This document shows, in pieces, positions 52,667-62,303 of a stretch of 64,000 bases of DNA (the first letter of the stretch is position 1; every line of letters begins with the position of its first letter). The notes under the pieces are model-generated. The model was given only the letters and a program-made list of their open reading frames with translations. It searched no databases and had not been told where the DNA came from. The stretch is from Peptococcus niger (lineage in GTDB: Bacteria > Bacillota > Peptococcia > Peptococcales > Peptococcaceae), in contig NZ_FNAF01000006.1 of NCBI RefSeq assembly GCF_900101835.1, positions 1 through 64,000 of the forward strand, in the 5' to 3' direction. The position numbers and the translations under genes are program-made.

Positions 52667-54541
52667 GTGAACGATCTTATTGAAGAAAAACTTGCTCAAC
52701 TGCCCACCTCTCCGGGCGTTTACCTGATGAAAGATGCTGACCATCAAGTGATCTACGTCGGCAAGGCCGTCAACCTGCGCAACCGCGTCCGCTCTTATTT
52801 TCGCGCCCAGCCCCGTGAAGCGGTTAAGACCAAGGCCTTGGTCCGTCACATTGCCGATTTTGAATACATCGTCGTCACCAGCGAAACGGAAGCCCTCCTC
52901 CTGGAAATGAACCTCATTAAAAAATACAACCCCCGCTACAACATCAGCCTGAAGGACGGCAAAACCTACCCTTACGTCCGCATCACCAAGGAAAAATGGC
53001 CCCGGATTTTCGTTACCCGCAACGTCATTCGTGACGGTTCCCGCTATTTCGGCCCCTATCCCAACGTCTACGAACTCCGTGAAATCCTCGACATCCTCCG
53101 GCACAACTACCGCTGGCGCACCTGCGGCAAAACCCGGTTCAACCGCGGCGAAGCCTGCCTCAACGCCCACATTAACTTGTGCGACGCCCCTTGCGAAGGT
53201 GCCATCACCGAGCGCACCTATACCGCCATGATTGAAGAAGTCGCCCGCTTTTTCAGCGGTAAAACAGAAGGCCTGGAAGCCGAGCTCCGCAATAAAATGC
53301 AGGCCGCCAGCGACGTTTATGAATTTGAAGAAGCTGCCCGATACCGCGATCGTCTCCAAGCCATTGCCCGCTTAAACGCCCGGCAAAAAGCTGCCCTCTC
53401 CACAGATGATGACCGCGACATCGTCGCCATGGCCCGGAACGATTGGGGCGCCGTCGTCCAAGTCTTTTTTGTTCGTGGCGGGAAAATCCTGGGCCGCGAA
53501 TCCTACCCCCTCCGCCAAATCGGCGACAGCAGCGACGATGAAATTTTCTCCAGTTTTCTCAAACAATTCTATTTAACCCAAGAACGCGTCCCCCCCACCA
53601 TTTACATTGACCGGGAGGCCGCCGATACCGACACCCTAGCCGCCCATTTAAGCGAGAAACACGGCCACCGCACCATCTTTCACGTCCCCGTCCGCGGCGA
53701 TAACAAGGCCCTGCTGGACCTGGTCCGGGACAACGCCAAGGAAGCCCTGACCAAGTGGCGGCTTTCCCAAGATGAGAAAAAAGCGCGGACAGAAGGCGCC
53801 CTTGCCGACCTGGCCGCCTACCTAAATTTACCTGCCCCGCCTGCCCGCATTGAATGCTACGATATTTCCAACATTCAAGGCAGCGATTCCGTCGCCTCAA
53901 TGGTCGTCTTTGAAAACGGCCGTCCCCGCAAAGACCAGTACCGCCGCTTTAAAATTAAAACCGTCCAAGGCCCCAATGACTTTGAAAGCATGTTTGAAGT
54001 CATCAGCCGTCGCTTTGCCCACGCCAGCAAAGAACGCCAGTCCGACAAGGACCAGGGCCGCTTTTCAAACCTCCCCGACCTCGTCATCATCGACGGCGGC
54101 AAGGGCCAGCTCGGCTACGCCCGCCGCGCCATGACCCAGGAAGGCTACGAGGCCATCCCCACCTTCGGCCTAGCCAAGCAGGAAGAAATCCTCGTCCACA
54201 CAGATGGCAGCGAAACCCGCATCCCCCACGATACCGCCGCCCTCTACCTCATCCAACGCATCCGGGATGAAAGCCACCGCTTTGCCATCACCTACCACCG
54301 GTCCCTGCGCGGCAAACGCCAGCTCGCCAGCATTTTAGACGATATCCCCGGCATCGGCCCGAAACGCCGGCAATCCCTATTGACCTACTTTGGCTCTTTT
54401 AGTAAAATTCAAAGTGCAGAAGTCGGTGAATTGGCCAAGGTGCCCGGCATCAGCCGGGAATTGGCCCAAGGCATTCACGACTACCTTCGCACCCACCAAG
54501 ATTTACAGGCACGCCTGCGTTTAAAAAACGCCCGTCCCTAA
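52667..54541 (+). CDS. uvrC: Excinuclease ABC subunit C
   Basis: A 624-residue nuclease making both incisions in nucleotide excision repair. GIY-YIG domain at about 12-95 (SPGVYLMKDADHQVIYVGKAVNLRNR), UVR motif near 200 (YEFEEAARYRDRLQ), RNase H-like domain at about 375-540 (IECYDISNIQGSDSVASMVVF, VIIDGGKGQL), and helix-hairpin-helix at the C-terminus (DIPGIGPKRRQSLL). The GTG at 52667 gives VNDLIEEKL, the usual family start, with AAAGGA ten bases upstream. The ATG at 52658 is too close to that site. Confidence 0.95.
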   Translation: MNDLIEEKLAQLPTSPGVYLMKDADHQVIYVGKAVNLRNRVRSYFRAQPREAVKTKALVRHIADFEYIVVTSETEALLLEMNLIKKYNPRYNISLKDGKTYPYVRITKEKWPRIFVTRNVIRDGSRYFGPYPNVYELREILDILRHNYRWRTCGKTRFNRGEACLNAHINLCDAPCEGAITERTYTAMIEEVARFFSGKTEGLEAELRNKMQAASDVYEFEEAARYRDRLQAIARLNARQKAALSTDDDRDIVAMARNDWGAVVQVFFVRGGKILGRESYPLRQIGDSSDDEIFSSFLKQFYLTQERVPPTIYIDREAADTDTLAAHLSEKHGHRTIFHVPVRGDNKALLDLVRDNAKEALTKWRLSQDEKKARTEGALADLAAYLNLPAPPARIECYDISNIQGSDSVASMVVFENGRPRKDQYRRFKIKTVQGPNDFESMFEVISRRFAHASKERQSDKDQGRFSNLPDLVIIDGGKGQLGYARRAMTQEGYEAIPTFGLAKQEEILVHTDGSETRIPHDTAALYLIQRIRDESHRFAITYHRSLRGKRQLASILDDIPGIGPKRRQSLLTYFGSFSKIQSAEVGELAKVPGISRELAQGIHDYLRTHQDLQARLRLKNARP

Positions 54542-54568
54542 GCACCTTTACGAAAGGATGTCACACGC

Positions 54569-54910
54569 ATGAAATCATTTATCGTACGCCTGGGCGCCTT
54601 TGCCCTGGCCCTTTACCTCACCGCAACCTTAGTGGATGGCATATACTTTGACTCCATCGCCGCCGTCATCATGGCCGCCGTCGTCCTGTCCATATTAAAC
54701 GCCATCTTACGCCCCATCCTTATCCTACTCACCCTCCCCGTCAACATCCTCACCCTGGGGCTATTTACCTTTGTCGTCAACGGACTCATGCTGAAAATAA
54801 CCTCATTCCTCGTCCCGGACATGGCCGTCAGCGGCTTCTGGACCGCCACCCTAGGCGCCCTAATCCTCACCGTCATCTCCAGCATCATCACCTGGGTCGT
54901 CTCGGAATAG
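54569..54910 (+). CDS. Phage holin family / PF04020-type four-helix membrane protein
   Basis: 113 residues with four hydrophobic helices and the conserved LNAILRPILILLTLPVNILTLGLFTFVVNGLML region (residues about 43-75) typical of the so-called mycobacterial four-TMS holin family, common in non-phage contexts. The function in chromosomes is unknown. AAAGGA precedes the ATG. It follows uvrC by 27 bp and is probably co-transcribed. Confidence 0.88.
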   Translation: MKSFIVRLGAFALALYLTATLVDGIYFDSIAAVIMAAVVLSILNAILRPILILLTLPVNILTLGLFTFVVNGLMLKITSFLVPDMAVSGFWTATLGALILTVISSIITWVVSE

Positions 54911-54920
54911 TCAATACATG

Positions 54921-54963
54921 AAAAGACAGCGAACACGCCTAAAAGCGTGTTCGCTGTCTTTTT
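54921..54963. terminator. Bidirectional terminator at the edge of the AT-rich region
   Basis: AAAAGACAGCGAACACGC pairs with GCGTGTTCGCTGTCTTTT around a short loop. T-runs lie on both strands. Base composition changes sharply just to the right. Confidence 0.92.
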
Positions 54964-54986
54964 ACCCTTTATATTCAATTTTCCAC

Positions 54987-55892
54987 TTATAGATATTCTT
55001 CTTCAATCAACACACATTTGAGAATTTCAATAAACGATGATATCTTTTCTTTCGAACCATATTTTTTACTGTACACAACACCAATTTGTAAATTCAAATC
55101 AGCATTAGATACATTCAACATTGATATATTCCCCGATTCAATATAGGCATCATGGCGAGTCACAAATTCCGGAAAGAAAGCAACATAATCACTCCGAGAA
55201 ATAATGCGATGCATTGATTCATTATTATCAACACATAGTGATATTTTCGGTTTCCCATAAGAACGAGTCAAATGAGTTAATAAATCATATTCTTTTACAT
55301 ATTCATTTTTGTAAGTAACGTGTTTTAAAGATAATGCCTCTTCTATTGTAAGTTCTTCTTTACAATACATAGGATGATGTTTTCCAACAAACAAAACATA
55401 CCGGCTTGCAAATAACGGCTCATAAGCTAGTCCCGGAAAAATTGGAAACCCATCCGTAAAAATAACGCCAATATCCGAATGTCCACCTTGAATCTTAGCC
55501 TGAACTCCTTCTGAATCATCTGATATGATATCCAGCATTAAATCATGATTTTTTGCTTCCAAATATAAAATCGTATCTGCTAAAAGAGTATCAATTAATG
55601 ACGGAAGAGAAGCAATCCGCAACGATACCGCTTTTGAAGATTGACTTGTCAAAATTCTGATATCTTCTAAAAGCATCAGCAAATCATGAACTTTGTAAAA
55701 CACCTGCTCACCAACACATGTCGGTGTTACGCCCTGAACACCTCTATTTAACAATTTAACAGAAAGTTCATCTTCTAAATTTGTAATTGCCGTGCTAAAA
55801 GTTGACTGAGTTACAAAATTTTCTCGTGCCGCTGTTGAGATTGAGCGATATTTCACCGCTTCGGAAAAATATTTTAGCTGATTGAGATTCAT
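54987..55892 (-). CDS. LysR family transcriptional regulator
   Basis: A 301-residue regulator. N-terminal winged HTH (MNLNQLKYFSEAVKYRSISTAARENFVTQSTFSTAITNLEDEL) and a C-terminal effector domain with the usual IASLPSLIDTLLADTI opening strand. It lies 37 bp after the sodium symporter and downstream of the ureohydrolase on the same strand, so it is probably part of that operon rather than divergent, an arrangement less common for LysR. The effector may be the imported substrate. Confidence 0.9.
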   Translation of the reverse strand: MNLNQLKYFSEAVKYRSISTAARENFVTQSTFSTAITNLEDELSVKLLNRGVQGVTPTCVGEQVFYKVHDLLMLLEDIRILTSQSSKAVSLRIASLPSLIDTLLADTILYLEAKNHDLMLDIISDDSEGVQAKIQGGHSDIGVIFTDGFPIFPGLAYEPLFASRYVLFVGKHHPMYCKEELTIEEALSLKHVTYKNEYVKEYDLLTHLTRSYGKPKISLCVDNNESMHRIISRSDYVAFFPEFVTRHDAYIESGNISMLNVSNADLNLQIGVVYSKKYGSKEKISSFIEILKCVLIEEEYL

Positions 55893-55929
55893 CAGCTCAC
55901 CTCCATTACCGGCAATTATAAATACTCCT

Positions 55930-57330
55930 CTATATCAATTTATTCTCCCATTCTGTTAATTTTTCAGGGTCTTCCGGCTCCGTTATCAAACTGATTACAA
56001 TAATACTGACTACACTGATAACTATTCCAATCATAATCGGCGCAGTAGAAGATGTTCCCCATTTTATCATAGAACAAACCACTGCAAAAAAGCTCATGAC
56101 CATAGAGCCGCAAGCTCCTTTCCAATTGGCACGCTTCCAAAAAAATCCCGCGATAACCGGCACAAATATACAACCCGAAAGAATCGCATATGCGATATCT
56201 AAAGCGGTTAAGACACTTTGAATTGCAACAGAAAGAGCAATAACAGTTCCACCGACCGCAATAACCATGACTCTCGTTCTCGCTATTTTCCCATTATCTA
56301 AGCGCAATATATCGTTAAGTATCAACGTGGACGATGCAAGCATACAACCCGAAATCGTCGATAAAAAGGCACTCATAATACCAGCAAAGACCAGCCCGCG
56401 AAAGCCTGCTGGTACAATTAATAATACAGCTTCAGATAAAGCATTTTGCGGATCAATCCCCGGTGCCAAAGAAAATGCAAACATTCCGGCAAAGGTCATT
56501 GCAATAGCCCACAGGATTGTATAAATACCCCCTATAACAGTCCCACGTTTTGCGACAGATGAATTTTTTGCGCCAAATACCCGCTGCCAAATATCTTGTC
56601 CAATAGCTAACCCCAAGGCAAATAAAATAAACCATGAAAATATCTTATGGACACCAACCGCTCCAATATCGAAATATGATTCTGGCAAAGTATCTTTAAG
56701 CCCCGCTATCCCTCCAACTTTAGAAAAACCTTGTGGCAACAAAATAAAAAATATCGCTATCGTCATAATGGTAAATTGTATCGTATCAGTTAGCGCGATA
56801 GAAGTCATTCCACCTAGCAATGTATAGGCCAAAGCAATACCTGCAGCAATAAAAATAGCAAGTTTAAGCGGCCAGCCCATCATAGCGCTAAATGTTACAC
56901 CAAGCGCAATCGCATTGGTAACGGCCACCATCATCGTATAAAATGCCGAAATGATAGCACTAATCATACCAGCTTCTCTTTTATAGCGCAACGTGAGCAT
57001 ATCACTGATTGTCAATATCCGTAAATTCGACAGCTTAGTTGATAAAAGAAACCCCAGCGACAGTATTCCTACACCAAACATCGTAACCATCCACACCGCT
57101 GAGATACCATTATTAAATGCTTGAGTAGCGGCTCCGAAAGTGGCACCACCGCCTATGACTACAGTCGTAATACAGGCTACATATATTGGCAACGGTAAAT
57201 GGCGACCTGCAACTAGATAATCTTCTTGATTTCCCGCACGTATTGAACCCAAAATACCAGAAGCCACAATCACAAGCAAATAAGCAATAATGATAATATA
57301 ATCAATACCTACAATTCTCATACCACTCAC
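55930..57330 (-). CDS. Sodium:solute symporter (SSS family)
   Basis: A 466-residue secondary transporter with about 12-13 hydrophobic helices. Typical SSS segments are IAYLLVIVASGILGSIRAGNQEDYLVAGRHLP at the start, an ALAYTLLGGMTSIALTDTIQF helix near 170, and FRGLVFAGIMSAFLSTISGCMLASST near 310. It is translationally close to the ureohydrolase upstream (4 bp). The likely solute is a guanidino or related nitrogen compound, inferred only from this neighbour. Confidence 0.9.
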   Translation of the reverse strand: MSGMRIVGIDYIIIIAYLLVIVASGILGSIRAGNQEDYLVAGRHLPLPIYVACITTVVIGGGATFGAATQAFNNGISAVWMVTMFGVGILSLGFLLSTKLSNLRILTISDMLTLRYKREAGMISAIISAFYTMMVAVTNAIALGVTFSAMMGWPLKLAIFIAAGIALAYTLLGGMTSIALTDTIQFTIMTIAIFFILLPQGFSKVGGIAGLKDTLPESYFDIGAVGVHKIFSWFILFALGLAIGQDIWQRVFGAKNSSVAKRGTVIGGIYTILWAIAMTFAGMFAFSLAPGIDPQNALSEAVLLIVPAGFRGLVFAGIMSAFLSTISGCMLASSTLILNDILRLDNGKIARTRVMVIAVGGTVIALSVAIQSVLTALDIAYAILSGCIFVPVIAGFFWKRANWKGACGSMVMSFFAVVCSMIKWGTSSTAPIMIGIVISVVSIIVISLITEPEDPEKLTEWENKLI

Positions 57331-57334
57331 CTTC

Positions 57335-58276
57335 TTAAGATTTTGAAAAGGCTATTAATGAAATCATATCAAAAATGATTCCACAAGCGGCATAGGCAGT
57401 AATCTGTCCCGGCGAGTCATATGCGGGCAAAACTTCAACCAAATCTGCTCCAACAATATTCAATCCACGTAACCCCTCAAGCATCAATCGTTGTGCTTCA
57501 AATGTATTAAATCCACAAATTTCCGGTGTTCCTGTTCCAGGTGCATATGCCGCATCCAAGAAATCGATATCAAAAGAAATAAATATTGGTGTATCTTTTA
57601 ATTTTCTCTGAAGAGAATCAATAAGATTTTCAAATCCCTCTAAGCGAATACGCCAGTTAGACCATTGCTCTACGCCATTTTTAACTGCAAAATCAAATTG
57701 ATTTTTAGCATATAACGGTCCACGCAAACCAATTTGAAAAGACTTATCTGGAATAATCAAATTTTCTTCAATTGCACGTCTAAAAGTTGTTCCATGATTA
57801 TATTTTTCACCAAAATATAAGTCTCCTGTGTCACTATGTGAATCAAATTGAACCAAAGCAACAGGACCAGTCTTACGTGCAATTGCCCGTAATTCTGCAA
57901 GTGTAATTGAGTGATCCCCCCCTAAAGCAATAGGAGTTGCCCCTTTTTCTATTAACGGAATGAGTTCTTGTTCAATCGAATCATATGTTTTTTCAATATA
58001 TCCTGGGACCACAAGCAAATCCCCAACATCTGCAATATTGAGCACATCCTGTACATCAATATCTAAAATAGGATTATACGGTTTAAGAATCGCAGACGCT
58101 TCACGAATTTTTTGAGGACCAAAGCGACTTCCAACACCAAAGCTACTCCCTGTATCGAACGGGATACCATAAACAAATGCGTCCAAATCCGATGTTGATG
58201 AAACATAAGGTAATCTCATAAATGTCTTAATACCTGAGAATCGAGGAGAGTTCAAAGAATCAATATAGTCTTTCAT
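57335..58276 (-). CDS. Ureohydrolase (agmatinase/arginase family)
   Basis: A 313-residue Mn-dependent hydrolase releasing urea (or ammonia) from a guanidino or amide-like substrate. Metal motifs: GGDHSITLAEL near residue 120, DSHSDTGD near 145 (the usual form is DAHxD), and SFDIDFLDAAYAPGTGTPE near 235 (usual DPxxAPGTG). All Asp and His ligands remain. The second-position changes suggest a substrate other than classical agmatine. It is first in an operon with the SSS transporter and the LysR gene. AAGGAGG lies upstream. Confidence 0.88.
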   Translation of the reverse strand: MKDYIDSLNSPRFSGIKTFMRLPYVSSTSDLDAFVYGIPFDTGSSFGVGSRFGPQKIREASAILKPYNPILDIDVQDVLNIADVGDLLVVPGYIEKTYDSIEQELIPLIEKGATPIALGGDHSITLAELRAIARKTGPVALVQFDSHSDTGDLYFGEKYNHGTTFRRAIEENLIIPDKSFQIGLRGPLYAKNQFDFAVKNGVEQWSNWRIRLEGFENLIDSLQRKLKDTPIFISFDIDFLDAAYAPGTGTPEICGFNTFEAQRLMLEGLRGLNIVGADLVEVLPAYDSPGQITAYAACGIIFDMISLIAFSKS

Positions 58277-58662
58277 TAATATTCCTCCTTAATAATTATT
58301 TATTTTTTCTATGATAATTATCTAGTCTTAAAATCACTTTGTCCATCAGAAGAAAATTATACGCATATAAATTTATTGAATATTGAATTTAATTTATCCA
58401 TTTTAATTTTATTAAGTCAAATAATTTCTCATTTTAATTATTTTGACGCTGAAAAACAAATTGTCTATTTAAATACTTAAATCAGAAAAATTCGAAAACT
58501 TTGTGACTGTCAAAATATCAAAAGAACAGACATTGTTTTTCCAAATTTTAAAATACCATTATAAAAGTAGAATAATCAAAAGAGTCTCGTAGAAATAAAA
58601 ACCACAAAAGGAATATACAATTATAAGTTATTTCAACCTTTATTTATATGAAGCTAAAAAAT
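58277..58662. other. AT-rich intergenic region upstream of the ureohydrolase operon
   Basis: No gene was recognised. Candidate minus-strand promoter elements exist (TATAAT near 58355). A near-perfect inverted repeat GTCAAATAATT...AATTATTTTGAC spans 58415-58447 and may be a regulator site for the operon. Confidence 0.4.
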
Positions 58663-58709
58663 AAAGATACATCCTATCAGGAATTAACCTATTTTTAGGA
58701 TGTATCTTT
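58663..58709. terminator. Bidirectional terminator
   Basis: AAAGATACATCCTA pairs with TAGGATGTATCTTT around a 19-nt loop, flanked by T-runs on both strands. It ends the transcript of the 70-residue membrane protein gene. Confidence 0.8.
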
Positions 58710-58761
58710 TTATATAGCCACTTTTCAATATCCATCAAATTGTAAAATTTTTGAACTTAAT

Positions 58762-58974
58762 TTATTCAGTTTTAGCTTTTTTAAATTTTACTCCCCATGC
58801 CATAAAGAAACATGCAAATCCAATCATAAAAACGCCATAGCCGTTTAGGTCTTTTATATAACATATCACCGCAAGGATAACACACACTAATGTGAGCAAA
58901 GCATTTAAAACAACTATAAATTGAGCCTCTCTTTTTTTTAATTTCTTATTTTTCCCTTTCTTCATTCTGTCCAT
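58762..58974 (-). CDS. 70-residue two-helix membrane protein, unknown
   Basis: A strongly basic N-terminus (MKKGKNKKLKKREAQ) is followed by two hydrophobic helices (about 19-40 and 46-62) and a Lys-rich end. The ribosome site is weak (GGAGAATGGACAGA before the ATG), and an ATG at the fourth codon position is also possible. No family was recognised. It is separated from the ureohydrolase operon by a terminator. Confidence 0.55.
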   Translation of the reverse strand: MDRMKKGKNKKLKKREAQFIVVLNALLTLVCVILAVICYIKDLNGYGVFMIGFACFFMAWGVKFKKAKTE

Positions 58975-59128
58975 TCTCCTGACACCTATTGCAACGATAC
59001 GATTTCAACGTAAGCAAATTCATCAATACCTATCCAGTTCTCTTCTTCGAAAGGATAAGCACACTTCATCAAGTATAAAACTATATGTCTTTTATTATCA
59101 AGAAAAACGAGGTGAATTATATATGCAA

Positions 59129-59359
59129 TCAATTTTTATCACGTATTTTTTGAAGAAACTTGGCAATTTTTATACCTGGATCTTTCATCACATCCATTCG
59201 TTTTTCATTAATCACCGAAGCATTGACTGCAATTAAATCAATCTCATTTGCAACAGCAAAGTTATATGCTTTTTTCGTGATAACAGTATTGCCATCGATT
59301 TTAATACAATTGACGCCATCTTCTCTCATCTTTTGTATTTTCTTTAATGTGATAAACAT
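59129..59359 (-). CDS. 76-residue conserved-looking protein next to the transporter, unknown
   Basis: A small soluble protein. The central segment KIDGNTVITKKAYNFAVANEIDLI resembles a short beta-alpha motif seen near the N-terminus of some ethanolamine/propanediol-type proteins (DGxxITxxAxxxAxxxxI). That is a pattern resemblance only. It lies 26 bp after the 406-residue transporter on the same strand with GGAGG upstream, so it is probably the third gene of the hydrolase-transporter unit. Confidence 0.55.
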   Translation of the reverse strand: MFITLKKIQKMREDGVNCIKIDGNTVITKKAYNFAVANEIDLIAVNASVINEKRMDVMKDPGIKIAKFLQKIRDKN

Positions 59360-59385
59360 ACTCCGCCCTCCAACATACTAGTTAT

Positions 59386-60606
59386 TTAGCGCGCAAGCAT
59401 TGGAAGCAAAACAGTTACCGTAAACAAGAGGCCAAACAAGAACCCTGTGTTACCCATAATATACATAGATGGCGCAATCTGTCCATAGATAAATTTCCGT
59501 TCTTCTTCATTACGTGCAGCACGAGCCGATACTTCGGTAGACACAATACTAATCCCCGGGAAAAGGAACATAATCCCAACGCCTGCGGCAGCAGATAAAA
59601 TGGGATCGTATCCGAAAAATTTACCAGAAATATATCCACCAAGCCCAAGGCCTACTGCAGATAGTACAATCAATGCCACTATTGAAGGAAGAACAGATAT
59701 AACCGCCTGTGGAGTTAACCCATTCATAGAAGTCAATAAATACCCTATAATCAGTACTGTTAAAAATCCGGAAGAGTTTGCTCTTTCATCAAATAAATAA
59801 AGTCTAAAGGCACCAAACAAGCAGCCCAAAATACCAATTAAAAAGCACCACAAGAAAGCAGACATCCCAGTTACAGACTCTAATGCCACAGCCCCCCATA
59901 CAGCTAATGCCATTTCTAAAAGAACAACCCCATTATGATCAAGTTCACTCGGAAGCCATGCCGGGAAAAATGGACTTGGATTCTCTGGAGATCCGTATGC
60001 ATCCCCACGCTTTGTAAGACGTACTTCCTGCTTATCTTCAACTTTTGCAACTTTTTGTAACAAATATGCATCTTCTGCATTTAATTTTTTAGCATATTTT
60101 CGGAGGATAAATGATGCAATTGGCTGTCCAATAGGATCTACTGTTACAATCATAATCGTTGGGACACCAATTAAGGCAACCAAATCCAATTTATTTAACT
60201 GTGAAATAGTTGCAATCCCCGAAATTGCCCCGCCGCCACAACAAGCTCCTGCACCTGCAACCATAGTGTCCAATCCAAAGATTAGGCCGCCTATACCTAC
60301 AGTAAATATCAGAGCAACGATTACGGAAACCAATGCCATAATAACACTTTTTAAGTTCTTAACATATTCTCCCGGAGCAACACCAGTGCCTACACCAACG
60401 CAAAGCATGTAAAAAGCCATATCCCCCATTGTGGTAAATCCAGCAGTTTCGGGATATGTCTGCGGCATACCACACCAAATTAAAATAAGGTATAGAATTA
60501 AAGCACCAGCCATTGACGGAACTACTGCTTTCGTCAAGTATGAAATTACTTCACCGACAGCAACTAGGCCGAATACTACACAGGCAGCCAACATATAACT
60601 AGTCAT
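59386..60606 (-). CDS. Multi-pass membrane transporter of unclear family (GltS/2HCT-like layout)
   Basis: A 406-residue protein with about ten hydrophobic helices in two halves separated by a polar loop (about 175-225). Gly-rich, possibly re-entrant segments (GAGACCGGGAISG near 118 and AAGVGIMFLFPGISIVS near 345) recall glutamate (GltS) or 2-hydroxycarboxylate symporters, but no firm family signature was recognised. It lies between a serine hydrolase and the 76-residue protein, suggesting uptake of the hydrolase product or substrate. The ribosome site AAAGGAG precedes the ATG. Confidence 0.6.
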   Translation of the reverse strand: MTSYMLAACVVFGLVAVGEVISYLTKAVVPSMAGALILYLILIWCGMPQTYPETAGFTTMGDMAFYMLCVGVGTGVAPGEYVKNLKSVIMALVSVIVALIFTVGIGGLIFGLDTMVAGAGACCGGGAISGIATISQLNKLDLVALIGVPTIMIVTVDPIGQPIASFILRKYAKKLNAEDAYLLQKVAKVEDKQEVRLTKRGDAYGSPENPSPFFPAWLPSELDHNGVVLLEMALAVWGAVALESVTGMSAFLWCFLIGILGCLFGAFRLYLFDERANSSGFLTVLIIGYLLTSMNGLTPQAVISVLPSIVALIVLSAVGLGLGGYISGKFFGYDPILSAAAGVGIMFLFPGISIVSTEVSARAARNEEERKFIYGQIAPSMYIMGNTGFLFGLLFTVTVLLPMLAR

Positions 60607-60630
60607 CTTCTACTCCTTTCTAGCAAATTA

Positions 60631-62094
60631 CTACTTTGCTTGGCGAGTAAATATAATTGGTTTTACAGAAGGCTCTAACGGAATATCAAAACGATCGATA
60701 GAACCATCATAAGCATTAGTATAAAAAGTAACTGGTGCCGTCACCACTAAAGTATCCATCTTTATATTGGGCATCTTAAAGATATCATAATGATAATGCA
60801 CCATTGGTTGCGCCATACCACGGAAAATAGCTTTTAATTGATTCTCTTCTTTTAAAATTTTGATTTTTCCATACCCAGGATTCCAATATTCCCCAATATA
60901 GCTCTCCAATTCATGAGAAGGTTTTGTTCCAGTAACGGGCTTATCAGGCATAAGGTTAATTACCTCATCCAAATAGAATCCACCCCATTGGCCCTTTTGA
61001 GACTCAAAGAACGCTGACCAGTCGTGTGTTTTTTCAAGTCCCAGTACATTATCTAAAATAGTATATAGAATAGATTGTTCAATTAATATTGCAGAGTTAT
61101 GATTATTAATCATAATCATAACTCCAATGTTTTTCTTTGGCAGGAAACACATCAGCGAGCAATATCCTTCTATTTCACCGACATGATACACAAGATCATT
61201 GCCTCTGTAATAATCTTCAATCCACCCCATACTATATCCTTGGATTGGAGGAATTTCATCAATTTGGACACTCCACATCGGAAAAGGCACTGCCCATCTG
61301 TGCATCTCTTCCATACACTGTTTGGAAATTAGCTGTTTTCCATTCCATTCTCCCATATTTAAATGAAATTGAATCCATTTCATCATGTCATCAAGGCAAG
61401 AATTGATTGCCGCACACGGCTCCCCTGGGCTAACCGACCAATTTTTAATCTTCACAATGGTCCCATCGTCCTGCCGCCAATGTGGCTCAGCGATATTACA
61501 GCTTGCTCTTAGTTCAGAAATGGTAGTATTACTATTTGTCATGCCTAGTGGTTCGAATATCCATTCACGGATCATATCATCCCATTGCATACCACTAATT
61601 CTTTCTGCAATATATCCAACCAACGTATAAACTACATTGTTATACTGAGTTTTCATTCGAATCGGTGCATTTGGCTCGATATATCGTAGGCGTTTGAAGA
61701 GTTCTGCTCTATCAATCTCATCTGTATACAAAGAATCATGCCCCGGAATGCCTGTTCTATGATTCATCATATCTCTAATTGTACATGTCTTAGTTGAATA
61801 GTCATCATACATTCTAAAATCTGATAAATACTCAATAATGGGAGCATCATAATCCAGTTTCCCCTGGTCAACTAGCATTGCAATAAGCGCAGCTGTAAAC
61901 GACTTTGTGCAAGATGCAATGCCAAATAAGGATTGGGAATCTAATTTCGTCTTTTTTTCAACATCTGCTACTCCATACCCCTTAGATAAGATTGTTTTAC
62001 CATCCTTAATAACCCCAATCGCCATTCCTGGAATGTTATGAATTTTTAATTCATTTTCGACATACTCATTAGATATAATATCTATTTCACGCAT
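60631..62094 (-). CDS. Beta-lactamase-fold serine hydrolase (class C / D-aminopeptidase-like)
   Basis: A 487-residue penicillin-binding-protein-like hydrolase without a signal peptide. SxxK is SCTK (near residue 62), the second motif is YNNVVYT (near 147, a YxN form), and the C-terminal part of the core has HVGEIEGY (near 297, in the KTG-equivalent place). An extra beta-rich domain (about 385-487) resembles those of D-aminopeptidase or esterase relatives. Lack of an export signal points to an intracellular peptide, amide or ester substrate rather than cell wall. First gene of the hydrolase-transporter unit; GGAGG upstream. Confidence 0.85.
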   Translation of the reverse strand: MREIDIISNEYVENELKIHNIPGMAIGVIKDGKTILSKGYGVADVEKKTKLDSQSLFGIASCTKSFTAALIAMLVDQGKLDYDAPIIEYLSDFRMYDDYSTKTCTIRDMMNHRTGIPGHDSLYTDEIDRAELFKRLRYIEPNAPIRMKTQYNNVVYTLVGYIAERISGMQWDDMIREWIFEPLGMTNSNTTISELRASCNIAEPHWRQDDGTIVKIKNWSVSPGEPCAAINSCLDDMMKWIQFHLNMGEWNGKQLISKQCMEEMHRWAVPFPMWSVQIDEIPPIQGYSMGWIEDYYRGNDLVYHVGEIEGYCSLMCFLPKKNIGVMIMINNHNSAILIEQSILYTILDNVLGLEKTHDWSAFFESQKGQWGGFYLDEVINLMPDKPVTGTKPSHELESYIGEYWNPGYGKIKILKEENQLKAIFRGMAQPMVHYHYDIFKMPNIKMDTLVVTAPVTFYTNAYDGSIDRFDIPLEPSVKPIIFTRQAK

Positions 62095-62303
62095 TTCCTT
62101 ACCTCCTTCTATTCTTCATCCTTCTATAAAACGCATTATATAAAATCATAATAGCCTGATTCTTCAATTATTCAACATTTAGATTGCTATAAAATATCTT
62201 TACATTGCTATTTTTTCAATAAACCTGAAATCTATTCCATATTTGTGTATAATAAACGCAAGATAATACATTTATAAAGCAATATAATTCTAGAGGTACT
62301 AAT
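62095..62303. other. Divergent promoter region
   Basis: AT-rich DNA between the serine hydrolase (minus) and the AraC-type gene (plus). A plus-strand TATAAT lies near 62250, with weak -35 CTGAAA 17 bp upstream. Operator repeats were not resolved. Confidence 0.4.

Noticed and set aside
58986..59132. 48-codon open frame (minus) between the 70- and 76-residue protein genes
   Set aside because: The second half looks protein-like, but it has only a TTG start overlapping the upstream gene and no ribosome site; perhaps a gene fragment.
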